In this document: one piece after another, positions 35,880 through 47,537 of the stretch
How the letters are laid out: every line of letters starts with the position of its first letter
Numbering within the stretch: the stretch's first letter is position 1
Assembly (NCBI GenBank): GCA_009760855.2
Contig: WPIO01000173.1
Coordinates: 283,501 to 347,500 of the forward strand
Source: Cristatella mucedo
Lineage: Eukaryota > Bryozoa > Phylactolaemata > Cristatellidae
Length of the DNA stretch: 64,000 bases
Direction of reading: 5' to 3'
The notes under the pieces: model-generated
What the model saw: the letters and a program-made list of their open reading frames with translations, nothing else
Databases searched by the model: none
Told to the model about the DNA's origin: nothing
Program-made: the position numbers and the translations under genes

Positions 35880-37120
35880 CCTTATACTGAGCGGGTCTTG
35901 CTTTCAGCAGCATGTCCAAGGAGAGCTGTAGAAAAGTTACAGCGACGATAACAGAAGAATACATAAACGTATCAAAAATAATTAGGTTCAGGGTCCACAC
36001 AGCCCATGGAATTGATCGAGCCTGCTCCTGGTGGGTGGAGACATGTATTAAAATAAAGATTGTAACTATCTTTTATAATTTTACTACTTTAAAAGTGGTC
36101 ATCACCTTGAGGCATTCTGCTTCGACTTCGGTAACTATCTAATCTCAGGTTTATTGAGCGTTCGATTAAGTACAGTGAGTTAGTAATATCTTAAAATGAT
36201 GCTCTTAAAATGCACTTTTGTCATTAGACATGAGCATTCAAGCAGTATCATATTTGGCCAGAATTCTTAAATCACACAAGTAAGTGCTCTCGGCAGCCAA
36301 TTATTCAGACTGGTTGGTAATTTGTGCTTAAGGAAGCACCGATTGCAAACAACATTAGAACAGAACCGTAGGTTCTCTACGACCAGAGGGCATGGTAAGC
36401 ACAAGTGATGTGTAGGGATGCCCAATCTACCACACCGCAGCCTGCTGTAGCTAATGAAGCTTTTGGGCTTCCCTCGAACAGGCCAACTTCCACCTGTGGC
36501 TGAGTATTCAGCCAGCCTGTTCGGCTTACCACTGCTTACAATCAGCAGAGGACCAGTCCCGACGCACCCAGTACAATAGACACGGCATATATCAGGCCGG
36601 CCACCGTGCGACAGCGACACACGCTCTCCGGAGCTACTGCTTGGCTATGTTCGTCATTAAAGGCTGACTTCTTTAGAGTGTTTATTTCTAGAAGGTTCTG
36701 CACCCTAAGAACACGAAAAATGCGATCTGCAGCTGCTACGTAAGTGATGAAAAGTATTCCGCAAGTAGCAATTCAAAATGCTTTGAAGCTTTAGTCTTTA
36801 GGAGCGTTTGAGCTGAAAGTCTAAGCACCAAATAATTTTCATTTCAGTGCAAGGAAGGCTGTGACTCAAGTGGAAGCCAGGTAGTAGATAATGCAGCAGC
36901 ACGCTGGAGAAGCAGGCAGGCCAGATTGAATGACTGCTGCAAGTGACTGAAGCAGCCCGTAAGCCATAAAGAGGATATTGAATTCGACTCTTTGCACGAA
37001 AGGGAGCTAATGAGCATCAGACGTAAAAAGGTCACATGGCAGGTTGATGTGTTACTGAAGCTGTGTAGCATGTGACAGCTGTTGTTCCTTCTCGAACTCA
37101 GGAGTATGCGTCGGTTTGTT
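35880..37120. other. Mostly unassigned region with exon-like pieces
   Basis: A 117-codon minus frame at 36267-36620 is Cys/Arg/Pro-rich with no known domain. At 36847 a pyrimidine-rich AG precedes an open plus-strand stretch (CKEGCDSSGSQVVDNAAARW) and a later segment KEDIEFDSLHERELMSIRRK. These could be exons of an unknown gene, but nothing ties them together. Confidence 0.25.
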
Positions 37121-37121
37121 A

Positions 37122-37235
37122 TGATAATAATAATAAGAGTAATAATGCACTTGATAAAGCGGCCTCAGAGACCTCAATCTCTCTCTAGGCGCTTTACATG
37201 GGCTGCAAATAAAAACGCGATTGAATGGTTATTCT
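37122..37235 (-). mobile_element. LINE-A 3' tip
   Basis: An AATAATAATA tail, the hairpin (GCGGCCTCAGAGAC ... TCTCTAGGCGCTTTACAT) and about 40 bp of 3' UTR. Confidence 0.85.
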
Positions 37236-37329
37236 CGGCTTGCTACAGTTAGGCTGCTGAATATCACGACACCGCGCCTGTCCTATATTAGAAGCTCAAG
37301 CTGATGCCACTGACACAGCAGAAATGACG

Positions 37330-38054
37330 TCAATAGCTGCAGCAGGAGCAGGAGCTGAGACAGACGCTGAGCTGAGTAGAAGCAGCAGAGATGACGTAGC
37401 TGCAGAGGAGCAGCCAGAAATGCAGCAGCGACTCGTGCACAATTATTTGATGAGGTAACAACAGCAGCACCGTCAGCTGAATGTTGGCAGTGCGTCTCGC
37501 TGTAGCTCTGCCGCTCGACTGTCGTGTGGCCCCACTGGATGGCGATTCACGATCCACGACATATTCTTCTTTGCACTCGTACTGATTTAAGTCTGGAATG
37601 AATGATACAGCAGAAGCATCATCTCGAGCAAGGTCATCTTCGGCTTCAAGCTCTGTAACTGGATATTTCCCATAGTTCTTTGCAGGCTTCAACTCGAATG
37701 CTCTTCCGATATGTCGGCCTGTCATGCTATCTGCTAGTCTAAAGTCGGGCATTCTGAAGCTTCGTTCGCACACTTAACCACTCCCCTTACCGACATTGTT
37801 CCTAGTAAGGATTTTGAAACCGCTGAAGCAGGTAAAATAGCGGCCAACTTATTTGTGTTGGCCGTGGCCTGGTGAAAGAAGAGGGGGCTTGAAAATACAC
37901 GAGGATCCCCGAGGAAGCTTCCAGCGTCACTGTTAACACTGTCGATTGTTTCAAGAAGAAGAAGAAGAAGAAGACGAGCAAGGTTTTGAGCGTTCGTGAA
38001 CGTTTTTTCCAAAACAATCAATACTCTAACATTGTTTGCACGGGTAATGCACAT
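37330..38054 (-). CDS. Hypothetical coding region in two frames
   Basis: Two overlapping minus frames look like one gene with a shift near 37750. The upstream frame (37734-38054) holds an ETIDSVNSDAGSFLGDPRVF segment and ends NEASECPTLD. The downstream frame (37330-37773) carries MPDFRLADSMTGRHIGRAFE, an acidic ELEAEDDLARDD stretch, IPDLNQYECKEEYVVDRE, and a hydrophobic C-terminal part (LTVLLLLPHQ, LLHFWLLLCSYV) that could cross a membrane. The composition is more GC-rich and protein-like than the surroundings. A GAA run (37950-37976) encodes poly-Leu in one minus frame and is probably non-coding. No homologue is recognised. It could be a decayed host gene, a cargo of a mobile element, or chance. 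Confidence 0.35.
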
Positions 38055-38059
38055 TGGTG

Positions 38060-39435
38060 CATTCCATATACAGACTCGCCGGTTCCTGGTAGTTTCAGAT
38101 GACTATGGTGCTATAATCCTCAAGCACTCAAGAAACATAGACTTGGCTCACAATACCGCGACACGATAAAGTGCAAGGTCATCAGCTATTAATTGTATTC
38201 TCACTGGCGAATATGGTCTAGAGTATGTCTTTGCAGTTTCTGTTGCCCAATATGGCTAGATCTATGCGATCTAGTCGAGACATTTTGCATCAAAACTAGC
38301 GTTTAGTGCAATGTGCTACTCGTGGGGGAGCAACCGCTTACTTGCGTACAGATGTTTGCTCAATAGCATGCAGCAGACCTGTTAACCCGCCGTGTGATGT
38401 TGTTTTTGGCATCTGTAGCAACGCATTTTGAAATGCTCATCAATTTCTTTTTCATGAGCAGAAGGATGATTATTCTGTACAATCTCTTCATCTATTGATC
38501 TATTAGATTGTTTCCTGGCTCATCTCAGCTACGCAGTCTGCTAGACAGTGCTTACAATATTTAACGAACCCAATAACGATAATCAAAGTGGACCCAGCAT
38601 TCACTTGCGATCCCCTTGGCTCCCTAGCAACCTGCAACTCGGCTAGGTCAAACGAAAAGAAATCTTCATCAGGTTATTATGTCCTTCTTTAAGCACAGAC
38701 GCTCAGGCAACCATACTAAACACTAGTTGCTTGATACGCTATCAGTGAGACCTTGTATCTGTAGCTCAGCTCAGGCAGGCAAACTCTCTACTTTGCTTTA
38801 CGGCAGCTCATCGGATGTTCCTGGGTAATTGTGCTCTTTCAATAGGACGTTTTTCTGAATTGGCTCTCTAAGCCGCATCCTCTTCTATAAGGAATAGACG
38901 TGAACCGGCCGTGCTCTTCTTCAACTCAAGATTTTATACTATTAACAGACCGACATCAATATCATACTGTACAAACATAAGTCACCAGTCGTCGAACAAC
39001 GTCAGTGATGTTCAGAAATAAACTTTAAGCCTATCAATTTCCTGATCACTGAAACACTGTCTTAAGGGTAATCCAGAATTTAAAAATATTGGCAATAATT
39101 AATTTAGAAATAGTATTCACTATTTAACATTCAACACACGCTCTACAGAATAAAACTCAAATTGATTTTTATGAGATAAAATCATGGTAAAAGTATTCTA
39201 AGTTTAGATAATGAAATAAATCTTACGTGTCATTTTATATAAAGGTTAAGTAACTCAATATTAATTCAGGAAATATAAAATTATCTGCTCGTGAGTGATG
39301 AATCAGTAATTATTGTCGAACTGAGCATGGATCAGCATTTGAGCTCACACACAAAGATGCCACGGTTGGCCTCTGAGCAGTTGGCCTAATTCAACCCCTA
39401 GTTAGTAACAAACGTTGTAGAATCTCTACTGTATT
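38060..39435. other. Unassigned region
   Basis: No supported feature. 39060-39300 is especially AT-rich. Confidence 0.3.
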
Positions 39436-39660
39436 ATGGGATTACTTACTGATGATAGCATTGCAGCAGTACTAAACATAGATAAGAACAAATTTTGTAG
39501 ACGATTATTGCGGTACAAAAACTTGTATACCACTATGAGATATAAGTTCATGATGAAGGACAGTGCCATCGACCTGAGAGTGATCAGCCACATGCAGAAC
39601 GAACAGAGCAAGTCAACCAGTGAGGAAGATATTGCAGGTCTAGGTTACGATACTAGTTAA
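39436..39660 (+). CDS. Short ORF of unknown function next to LINE-A
   Basis: A 74-codon frame (MGLLTDDSIAAVLNIDKNKF, then a basic RYKNLYTTMRYKFMMKD part and KSTSEEDIAGLGYDTS) has a protein-like composition, but its last codons run into the LINE-A copy starting at about 39650. No family is recognised. It may be a chance frame or an exon truncated by the insertion. Confidence 0.2.
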   Translation: MGLLTDDSIAAVLNIDKNKFCRRLLRYKNLYTTMRYKFMMKDSAIDLRVISHMQNEQSKSTSEEDIAGLGYDTS

Positions 39661-40596
39661 GGGCAAACCCAGTGTGATTCAGAGATTGGGAAGGCTGTCT
39701 CTGTAAACTGGCTCTGCCAGCATATCTGCTGTCGAATCAGCTCGAAATCTAGGTGTCATATTCTAAAGCGACCTCTCGTTAGACGACCATAACAGCTCCA
39801 AAGTCAAATCTGCCTATTTTCAGCTTCATAACATTGCTAAAATTCGGGCTTGTTTAGATGAGGATACCACGTCTAATTTGGACCATGCATTCGTGACACT
39901 TCGTCTCGACTTCCGCAACTCACTGCTTACTGGCCTACCAGCATGTGCGATCAGGCGATTGCAGCTGGTGGAAAACTCTGCAGCTAGTCATGTCTGTCGT
40001 GAGCATCGCAGTTGCCACATTACTCCACTTCTCGCCGACCTGCACTGGCTACCAGTCAAGCAACGGATTGACTTCAAGGTTTTGTCGGTCACTTTTACGT
40101 CCATTCATTCAATGGCGCCAGCCTATCTCTCCGACATACTCTCCCATCAGGCCAAGCATCGTACCACCCGCTTTTCGGAATCCAACAGTCTAGAAATACC
40201 TCGTACAAACCTCAAATCTTTTGGAGACCGTGCATTTAGTTCGTATGCTCCCAAAGCCTGGAACTCCCTCCCGACCTGCGTCAGAACATCCCCTGACCTG
40301 ACCACATTTAAAAAGAACTTAAAAACGCATCTATTTAGGACAGCATTTAGTGGATCCCTGTGATTGGTCCTTAACGTGCTTATGCGTGCTGACACTGTGC
40401 ATGCTGCCACTAACCACATTTGCATGCTGACCCTGTGCGTGTCACCCCTAACCATGTTATTCATTTTGTTTCTTTTTCAAGCTGGATTTTACTTACCATT
40501 CAATTTCACTTCCCTTTGCAGCAAATTTAAAGCGCCTAGAAAGAGATTAAATTCTCTGAGGGCGCTTTATCAATTACATTATTATTATTTTTATTA
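39650..40596 (+). mobile_element. LINE-A copy, C-terminal ORF2 largely open
   Basis: It starts at the [10 protein letters not shown] region. From 39878 an intact frame of about 160 codons runs to the natural stop (…[14 protein letters not shown]), with [34 protein letters not shown] and [20 protein letters not shown]. The 3' UTR, hairpin and ATT-rich tail follow. The part upstream of 39878 is frameshifted. It is one of the younger-looking copies. Confidence 0.9.
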
Positions 40597-40624
40597 CGAT
40601 TTCTCACATGGAGCGGTTGAGCTA

Positions 40625-40752
40625 GGCTACGAAGGAGCTAAGCGGCTTAGGCTGTAAGTGTGCAATACAAAACTCTCCTGCGTAACACCCACATGGTCTT
40701 TATAACTTTGTGGAGTTACTAACGGAGATACATTACATTAATATTACATTAC
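40625..40752 (+). mobile_element. LINE-B 3' tip
   Basis: It reads AAGCGGCTTAGGCTGTAAGT, the hairpin (TAACACCCACA ... TGTGGAGTTA) and TACATTACATTAATATTACATTACATTA. It directly follows the LINE-A tail. Confidence 0.85.
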
Positions 40753-40756
40753 ATTA

Positions 40757-40823
40757 ATGATAATAATAATAATTCACTTGATAAAGCGCCGTCAGAGAAC
40801 TCAATGTCTCTCTAGGCGCTTGA
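40757..40823 (-). mobile_element. LINE-A 3' tip
   Basis: ATAATAATAATAATT, then CACTTGATAAAGCGCCGTCAG and CTCTCTAGGCGCTTG. It is only the hairpin and tail, wedged between two LINE-B pieces. Confidence 0.8.
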
Positions 40824-40825
40824 AC

Positions 40826-41565
40826 GTTACTAAGCCATGGCAGGCCTTGTGGGTCAGCTTGAGAACTTTGCTCTCTATCCATCGCTCAACCGGCTTTTAT
40901 CCTAGCTCTTTTAGCAAAGGAGACATGTGCTCAAACTCTAGAACTTTAAGACTAGCCTTACAGCAATATTCATGGTCAGCTGCAGTGGCCTAACAGCTTC
41001 CTTTGGTAGCCCAGCGAAAAGGGAATTACAATAATCAAGCCGAGACTGAACTTAGAAGCTAGTTAATTTTTTTTACAAGCAACTGTGGGAGACAGCTCCT
41101 GATCTTGGATAGGGATCGGACGTGATGTTTAGCTTTAGAAGCAGTCTTCTGAAAGAAGCTTTTCAAATGGAGGCAGCTGCCGAAAACGAGACCTACATTT
41201 CCAGCACTTGGTGATGGTTGCACAACAGCATCACTTATTAGAAGAGCAAAGCCTATTAATCCAGCCACACGCTTAAGGTGTCCTATGAGCAGCAGTTCGG
41301 TTTTATCATTGTTTAATTTCAGGAAGTTTTCCGTCACCTAGGATCAAATATCGGCAAGGCAAGAGTTCAGTTTCTCACTTGTGGCAGCAGATTTCAACGG
41401 TTTAAACGACAAATACAGCTGAGTATCGTCAGTTTAGTGGTGATATCTTATTCTATGGGCCTTAATCACTTTTCACAGAGGTTAAGTATAAATGAAGAAC
41501 AGCAAGGGACCGAGTACAGACCCTTGAGGGACTTCACAGGTCTCCGTTCTCGTGTTTGACCTCTC
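40826..41565 (-). mobile_element. LINE-B internal RT fragment
   Basis: The minus strand has an open stretch of 92 codons (41059-41337) with NFLKLNNDKTELLLIGHLKR, the LINE-B counterpart of the LINE-A segment after YADD, and SKAKHHVRSLSKIRSCLPQL. Upstream of it (to 41565) lie remnants of the PQG-S-LGP and YADD region; downstream (to 40826) comes the part before GDRSF. It is decayed. Confidence 0.75.
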
Positions 41566-42379
41566 TAACTAGAAAAACCGTAAATATCTTATCAGATCCT
41601 TTGGTCTTACTAAGTCTGATACTGAATTTCGGATATCTAGGCTCGATAACCGGAGACCTCCAGCGTGAAACTGTGTCAGCAATAAATCAGAGAAAGCGTC
41701 ACCAGCTTTTTCCACATTTTCTCGTCGTTAACATGGACGACACTTCGGAAAAACTGTGTTTAGCCTGTGCGAAGAGATAGCAATTCCCTATAACCCGAGA
41801 TAATCGCACCTATTCATAAAGAGTTTACCCTCAAGCTTGAAAGCCGTGCTTTTTCTCAGCGACAAAAAGTAGCTGTCTCCAACGATGGCTACGTCTGCAC
41901 ACCTCATAGTGTACTAAACCGATGTCAAAGTCGCTATGAGCCTTTCCTCATCGTTAGCTAAGCCTATATAGAATGTTGAATTCTCGAATCCGTATCGCCG
42001 TAAACCACCATTCGACTTAATAGTAGAACAGAACTGAGTTAAACCGAGAGTAGAACAAGCTGCACAGATATCAGCAGTTACTTTTAGTTAACAAACATTT
42101 CATTAGGCAAAGTTGGTTAATTCTCTGCACTTGCTGAACTAAACCGTTTGCTGAATTTGATACTCAGCACCTTCAACAGACCCCTGTTCTGAAGATGATT
42201 TGGGCACGTAATGGCCCTATAGGCTTCACATGTGACGATCAAATACAGAGGGGCAAATTTCCTTGCTGTTATGTCCTCGTAACCCTCAGCACTTCAAGCA
42301 GCTGCACAGTCCCTCCTATACATGCTGAAATATTAAACTACCAACTATAACCACACAGCCCGTAAATCCGGAAGCGACG

Positions 42380-43172
42380 CTACCGGCAATTTCGAAAGCC
42401 GAATGAAAAGTCTCTATAGCTGACAATAATCAGCAGTATTTGTCACTCAAACGGTCGAAATCTACTGAAGCAACTGAGCTACTGAATTCTTGCCTTGACG
42501 ACATTCGATCCCGAGTGTGAAAAACAATTTCTTGAAATTATATAACGGTAAGACCGAACTGCTGCTTATAGGACACCCTAAGCGTGTGGCTGTATTAGAA
42601 GGTTTGCTTGCTTCTTAGTTCTGTCTCTGCTTAATTTTCTTCCCTTAAAAAAAAAGCTAGGATTGATGGTGGTTGAGCAACGGATACAGAGCCAAGTACT
42701 TATGCTGACCCACAAGGCCCGCCACGGCTTGGCTCCTTCGTACCTAGCTGAACTGCTGCACCAGTTTCAGCCTGTTCGCGCCCTCAGGTACTGTTGGACA
42801 ATAAATGACCCGTTCCATTCCTCAGCTTAAAGGCCGTTGGCGACTGAAGCTTTCGCTCTGCAGGTCCAATACTTAGGAACTCGCTTCCACAATTCTTACG
42901 GGAAGACAACTACTCTGCTACTGCCCACTATGGCTCATACATCTCAGGGTCCTGAGCAGCTACTTCAATGATACTCACTACCTCAACTGCTCTCTTGACT
43001 CTGATAGGATTCCCACTTTGATTTGGTTTAATGAGACGAAGTCTGATGGCTACGGAATGCGTACCGAATGCCGTTTAGACTGTGCGGGCTATACAAAATT
43101 CTCCTGCGTAACACCCACATGGTATTTATGAATTCGTGGATTTACAGACGGAGATAAATTACATTATATTAA
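42380..43172 (+). mobile_element. LINE-B copy, decayed
   Basis: It includes the post-YADD region (SLKRSKSTEATELLNSCLDD), the KTELLLIGHPKR counterpart near 42560, the LAELLHQFQPVRAL counterpart near 42750, the GDRSF counterpart near 42840, and the 3' hairpin region. It ends TACATTATATTA at about 43170. All frames are broken. Confidence 0.75.
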
Positions 43173-43305
43173 ACAGCTGTTTCTGGACGAGCGACTTCAA
43201 GTTTACTCACTAAAAGCTTGTAGCAGTGGACGCAGCAAACCAAGACTCCTCGACTCATAAACCGTTTCTCAAGCAGAGCAAGTTTCGATCAGCTTCACGC
43301 TTTAT

Positions 43306-43480
43306 TTTCTGACCTGATCGTAAGTCACAGATAATTCGAGTTGCATAATTAGATATCATGCTGCTGCTAAGCCTTGGATAGTCGCAGCTATTTCTGACCT
43401 GATCGTAAGTCACAGATAATTCGAGTTGCATAATTAGATATCATGCTGCTGCTAAGCCTTGGATAGTCGCAGCTATTTCT
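43306..43480 (+). repeat. 85-bp perfect tandem duplication
   Basis: The block starting TTTCTGACCTGATCGTAAGT at 43306 is repeated from 43391 without visible change, and five further bases of a third unit follow. Perfect identity implies a recent duplication or an assembly artefact. Confidence 0.95.
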
Positions 43481-43792
43481 TTGAGCCTGTTCGACTTGCA
43501 GTCAGCAGCTTGGCTCAAACTTCGTCACCATTGGGAAGCCATTTCCTGCTTGTTGTAAGCCGGCTGCAGCCTCCTCTAGATCCGGAGGAGAGAAGAAGAT
43601 TTAGGAAGACTGGCTTCTTGCACTCCAGCCTTTTGCGATTGCGACTATCATGAAGCTGCCTTAAAAAACACATTCACATGCCGGCTCTCACCGAAGATTC
43701 TCATAGACAGTAGATATCGACGAGGGCGCTAGCCTTCTTATTGTGCTACGCTGGCAGCCAAGCAGTACCAGTCAAGAAGAAGCCTCGCAGCG

Positions 43793-43911
43793 ATGGCGGC
43801 AGCGACCAAGCGGCTGCGGCCGAGTGGCTGCGACCAGAGCGGCAGCAGCAGCCACAGCAATCAAGCAGTGGCTGTTGTGCAGCCAGAACAGCAGCTCAAG
43901 GCCGTGCACAG
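43793..43911 (+). CDS. Candidate first coding exon
   Basis: An ATG in a favourable context (GCAGCGATGG) opens a frame MAAATKRLRPSGCDQSGSSS followed by HSNQAVAVVQPEQQLKAVH. It ends at a consensus splice donor, ACAG/GTAAGT (43911/43912). The exon is GC-rich, unlike nearby DNA, and its low-complexity Ala/Ser/Gln composition is common at protein N-termini. The frame is open back to a stop at 43730-43732. No second exon can be assigned; open pieces at 44159-44426 are possible. Poly-GCA runs could also make an open frame by chance. Confidence 0.35.
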
Positions 43912-44677
43912 GTAAGTCAGAGCATCGGCCGCTGCCCATGTTGCTGCTATCGATAGCTTACTCGCAACTCACCTGCGAATAGGGCTAGCCCGAGCCGATT
44001 GGATAGGTTCTATAAGCCTAGCTACTTCAATGTGCAAACAAGCTTTCAGGCAATCGGTATTTGCCTTCACGAAAAGCTACCTATAAACAGCAGCAGCACC
44101 AGCCTTAGGCCGATGGAGTGATCGAAGCCCTCCGTCGACCGGGGCTCTGCAGAGGCTCGTGATTGTTAGCACTCCAGTCAATATGTGTTTGCACAGCCTG
44201 AGCAGCCTACTTGAGTGGAGAGCTAAGTATCCTGGGCAATTGCAGACTACTGCAACTACAGTTCCTGCTGGCTCGCCGAGCCTCCTTGCCAAATCGATCA
44301 CATCATGCCAGTGTAGTATACTGCGAGAAGTCAAGACCGGCAGGGAGTACTGGAATTCGCGTTGTGTTTGACGAACGAATAGCCATCGCCTCGTTGAAAG
44401 GCCTGATGGTAATTTCCGAGTTTTAGGGCAGATTAAACTTGGAAGGGGCTGCTTGGCTGGCTTGTCAGTGTGGCTGCCCTACAGCGATGGATGTCAGCGG
44501 CTGCCAATCAACTAGCCGAGTGCTTTAGAATGTGGATCTGTGCAAGAGCTCCCAGAAACGGAGGCCATCGTGACTGCACGTGACGTCCGTTCAGCTTGAT
44601 GTGAAGGCTACTTTAGGGTAACATACCTGCTCACAGCTCACAGTGCACATATATGCAAAAAAACATGCGTATCATTT
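43912..44677. other. GC-richer region with unassigned open frames
   Basis: Overlapping frames at 44159-44371 and 44211-44426 and a minus frame at 44077-44334 have no recognised domains. The region could contain further exons of the candidate gene at 43793. Confidence 0.25.
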
Positions 44678-44818
44678 TATAGCAGTGCCCCAAGAGAACC
44701 GAATCTCTATTCCGGCGCTTCGCCTTGGCCTTGGGGCTCGAGCCCCCACGTGACCTCAGCCAGACTTTAGTCGCGGTGAGTTCCCTTAACCGCTTGACCA
44801 AACCAGCTCAGCAAAATG
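44678..44818 (-). mobile_element. SINE-B copy
   Basis: The minus strand has the head GCTGAGCTGGTTTGGTCAAG, a B-box region GGGGGCTCGAGCCCC, and a 3' tail GCGCCGGAATAGAGATTCGG that matches the LINE-A hairpin region. Confidence 0.8.
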
Positions 44819-46221
44819 AATTAAACTTTAGTTTGGGTTCAAAACCGTGCTTCCGGAATCCAATGTTTGTCCGTTTGTAGATATGCAGTTACCTCTGCTT
44901 TGAGCAGATAGCTGTTATGTTTTGTCACTTATCTTTTAGAGACTAGGTTACTAGAAACTAGGCTTAATGTGTAGAGTTTAACTATTATAACCCTCAGTAT
45001 TCATCTATTGGCTAAACATCGATATTTTTAAAATAATATCAATGATAATTACGTCATTAGGTCAATGTAATAGTATTTACAACTAACTGAATCAGCATAC
45101 AAGGATTTAACATACTAATCCTTGCAGATGAATCAATAACCATGGTTAATGGTAAAAGCAGTATCACGCTTAGACTGGCACGTATGTAAAAGCAGACTGG
45201 AAGATACTTGGAGCTACCGATTAGTAAGACCTCTGGTTAATAACGTGCATTTAATCATGTACAGGTATGCTAAATTAATTTTCACGTGGACACATGGATA
45301 GTTGAGCAGAGTACGTGCAGTGTACGTGTTTACCGTAGTCTTAGACGGAGCATTTTAGTCATTTCAGATAGCAGCAGAGGCGCACCAGTTCTTGATTTCC
45401 TATGCATAGGAAACGATGTGTCCCGTCACCGTATGATTTCAATTTCATTTTAACTATCTAAAACTGCATGAAGAAAAACCCTTAAAGAAGGACCGTTGTA
45501 GGCAGTATGAAAAATACCGTAATCAACCAAGAAAACTTTCAAGTGAGGATGGCATACGTGCCTTTACAGAGGGAACACTCCCGTTTCCAGCAAACCAATA
45601 TTTATATTTGGTTACTTCTAAGTAATTATGTTTTACTTATATTATTTATTTTACATAATTTTCCTCCTTAGCGGTATCGCCTTCGGTTTCCCAGCCTCCC
45701 CGTACGTGGATATCGTGACTGACAGGCTTAACGACGTCTCTTCACTTGAGGACATTCTATAATAAAATAGAAGTCAAAATGCACTTTTCCCAGCAGCAAA
45801 TGCTCCACCATCATAATAAATTCTTTATGTGCTCGCGAGAAGAAATTGGGCTCGTTCATTCTGTTCCAAGTGACTTGTCCTCAGATGACAAAATCGCCTC
45901 GTCTTTCAATTCAATTCAATTTCAGTCTTTCAATCCTGCTAAATGAACAATGCCAGAATCAGGGCTTGCTTAGATAAGGCCATGATGCCAAACTTGATCA
46001 ATTTTTTTCTGACATAGTTTCAAGACTTTTGCTATTTTCCTTCAAGAGTCTCTTACACAAGATATCCTCAGCTCGTTCTTTCCATCCTCGGCTGAATGTC
46101 CTGCACAGATGTCCGGCTGACCGATCAGACAAATCCCTTTTTCGAATTAAATAGGGGTCATGATTTCTGATTATGGTCGTCTTTTTGGCCGTTCTTATCC
46201 CTTCAAGAAACATAGTTCAGG
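44819..46221. other. Mostly unassigned region
   Basis: Only a short LINE-A crumb is recognisable at about 45945-46010 (CAGGGCTTGCTTAGATAAGG, then AACTTGATC). ORFs at 45746-45946 and 45998-46213 have no recognised domains. Confidence 0.3.
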
Positions 46222-46350
46222 TGTATTGCATCCTAAGAGAATTTAAACTCTGTATTCAGGCGCTTCACATATGCAACGAGGCATGACCTCGGCTGGAACA
46301 CAATCGGGGCGAGCACCTTAACCACCACGACAAACCATCTCAGCCAGGAT
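46222..46350 (-). mobile_element. SINE-B copy
   Basis: The minus strand reads GGCTGAGATGGTTTGTCGTG, AAGGTGCTCGCCCCGATTG, then the LINE-A-like tail TGAAGCGCCTGAATACAGAG. The B box is damaged by a small deletion. Confidence 0.75.
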
Positions 46351-46404
46351 TACAGTGAGGTGATTATCATCGTCCTTAACTAGTGGCTAAATTAAATTAA
46401 ATCC

Positions 46405-46650
46405 TAGCTGATTGAACAACCTCTTTTGTATATGTAATGTATTTCCATCTGTAACTCCACAATGTCATAAAGACCATGTGGGTGTTACGCAGGAGAATTT
46501 GTATAGCCCACTCACAGCCTAAGCGGTTTTCGGTACGCATTCGGTAGCCAACAGACTTTGTGTCACGCAACAAAGAAAAACTGGGAAGCGTAGAAGAGTC
46601 GGGAGAGCAGTTGAGGTAGTGAGTAGCATAGAAGTAGCAGCTCAGGACAC
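46405..46650 (-). mobile_element. LINE-B 3' end, with a SINE-A remnant beside it
   Basis: 46432-46650 matches the LINE-B 3' region (hairpin and the VLSCYFYATHYLNCSPDS block). Immediately left, 46405-46431 matches the SINE-A 3' end on the minus strand (ACAAAAGAGGTTGTTCAATC). Confidence 0.75.
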
Positions 46651-46654
46651 CTCT

Positions 46655-47500
46655 TTCATATCGCCTGTTCATTACTGGCACTGCATTTCAATGATTCAGA
46701 TCCTATCTATATGGGGATTACAAAGCATTGATCTGAATGGACAAAGACCATCCAAGAACCTCTGAAATGTGGGGCACCTCAGGTCGGTGTGCAGACAATT
46801 GAACTTGTGACTAGTCGCCCTATGACAATTGGCCTGTACCAAACGGCCTATACGACAATTGATCTATATGACAGCTAATCATTGACAGTGGCCCTAGGAT
46901 TACAAATAGGCAATACAAATGAAAATGGTGCAGCTCTGTTTTATTTTATCAAATTAGGTTTTATATTTATTATGTGTTATTATAAGTAAATAGAATTGAC
47001 AGTTTGTGAAGGTAATAATTGTTGAAAATAAAGACATTTATAAATCATGGCTTCAGCGATTTCAGAGTACGGAATTTCCGAGAGTGGAAATACTGTAGCA
47101 AAGACAAGAAAAACAAGAGCAGAGACACCTTGCGGCTTGTGGCCGAGAAAGTTCGACGGGCTGTTGAAGGTTATGGTCGCACGGATATTCAAACTTTTCT
47201 CCGTGCCATTGCATATTTGTCGCATAGTTAGTAGAGAAGCTTCAATAAAATTAAGATCAATTTATCTAGAACGTAATGAACATTAGGTGATACTTTAAGG
47301 AGAAACAAACTGTCTTACTCTTAATCCTGTGCATAAATATAAGAAATTCAGACGATCATGAATGTATTCTTAATTGTTTGGATCAATTGTGTAAATTAAA
47401 ATTTGTGTATTATTCTTATAAATTGAAATATAGATCAATTGTCATATAGGCCAGTTAGTACAAGCCAGTTGTCGTAGGTCCAACAGTCGCACACCAGATA

Positions 47501-47537
<37 letters not shown>

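Noticed and set aside
36267-36620. 117-codon minus-strand frame, Cys/Pro/Arg-rich
   Set aside because: Considered as a zinc-binding or LINE fragment, but no spaced Cys/His pattern or LINE motif could be aligned.
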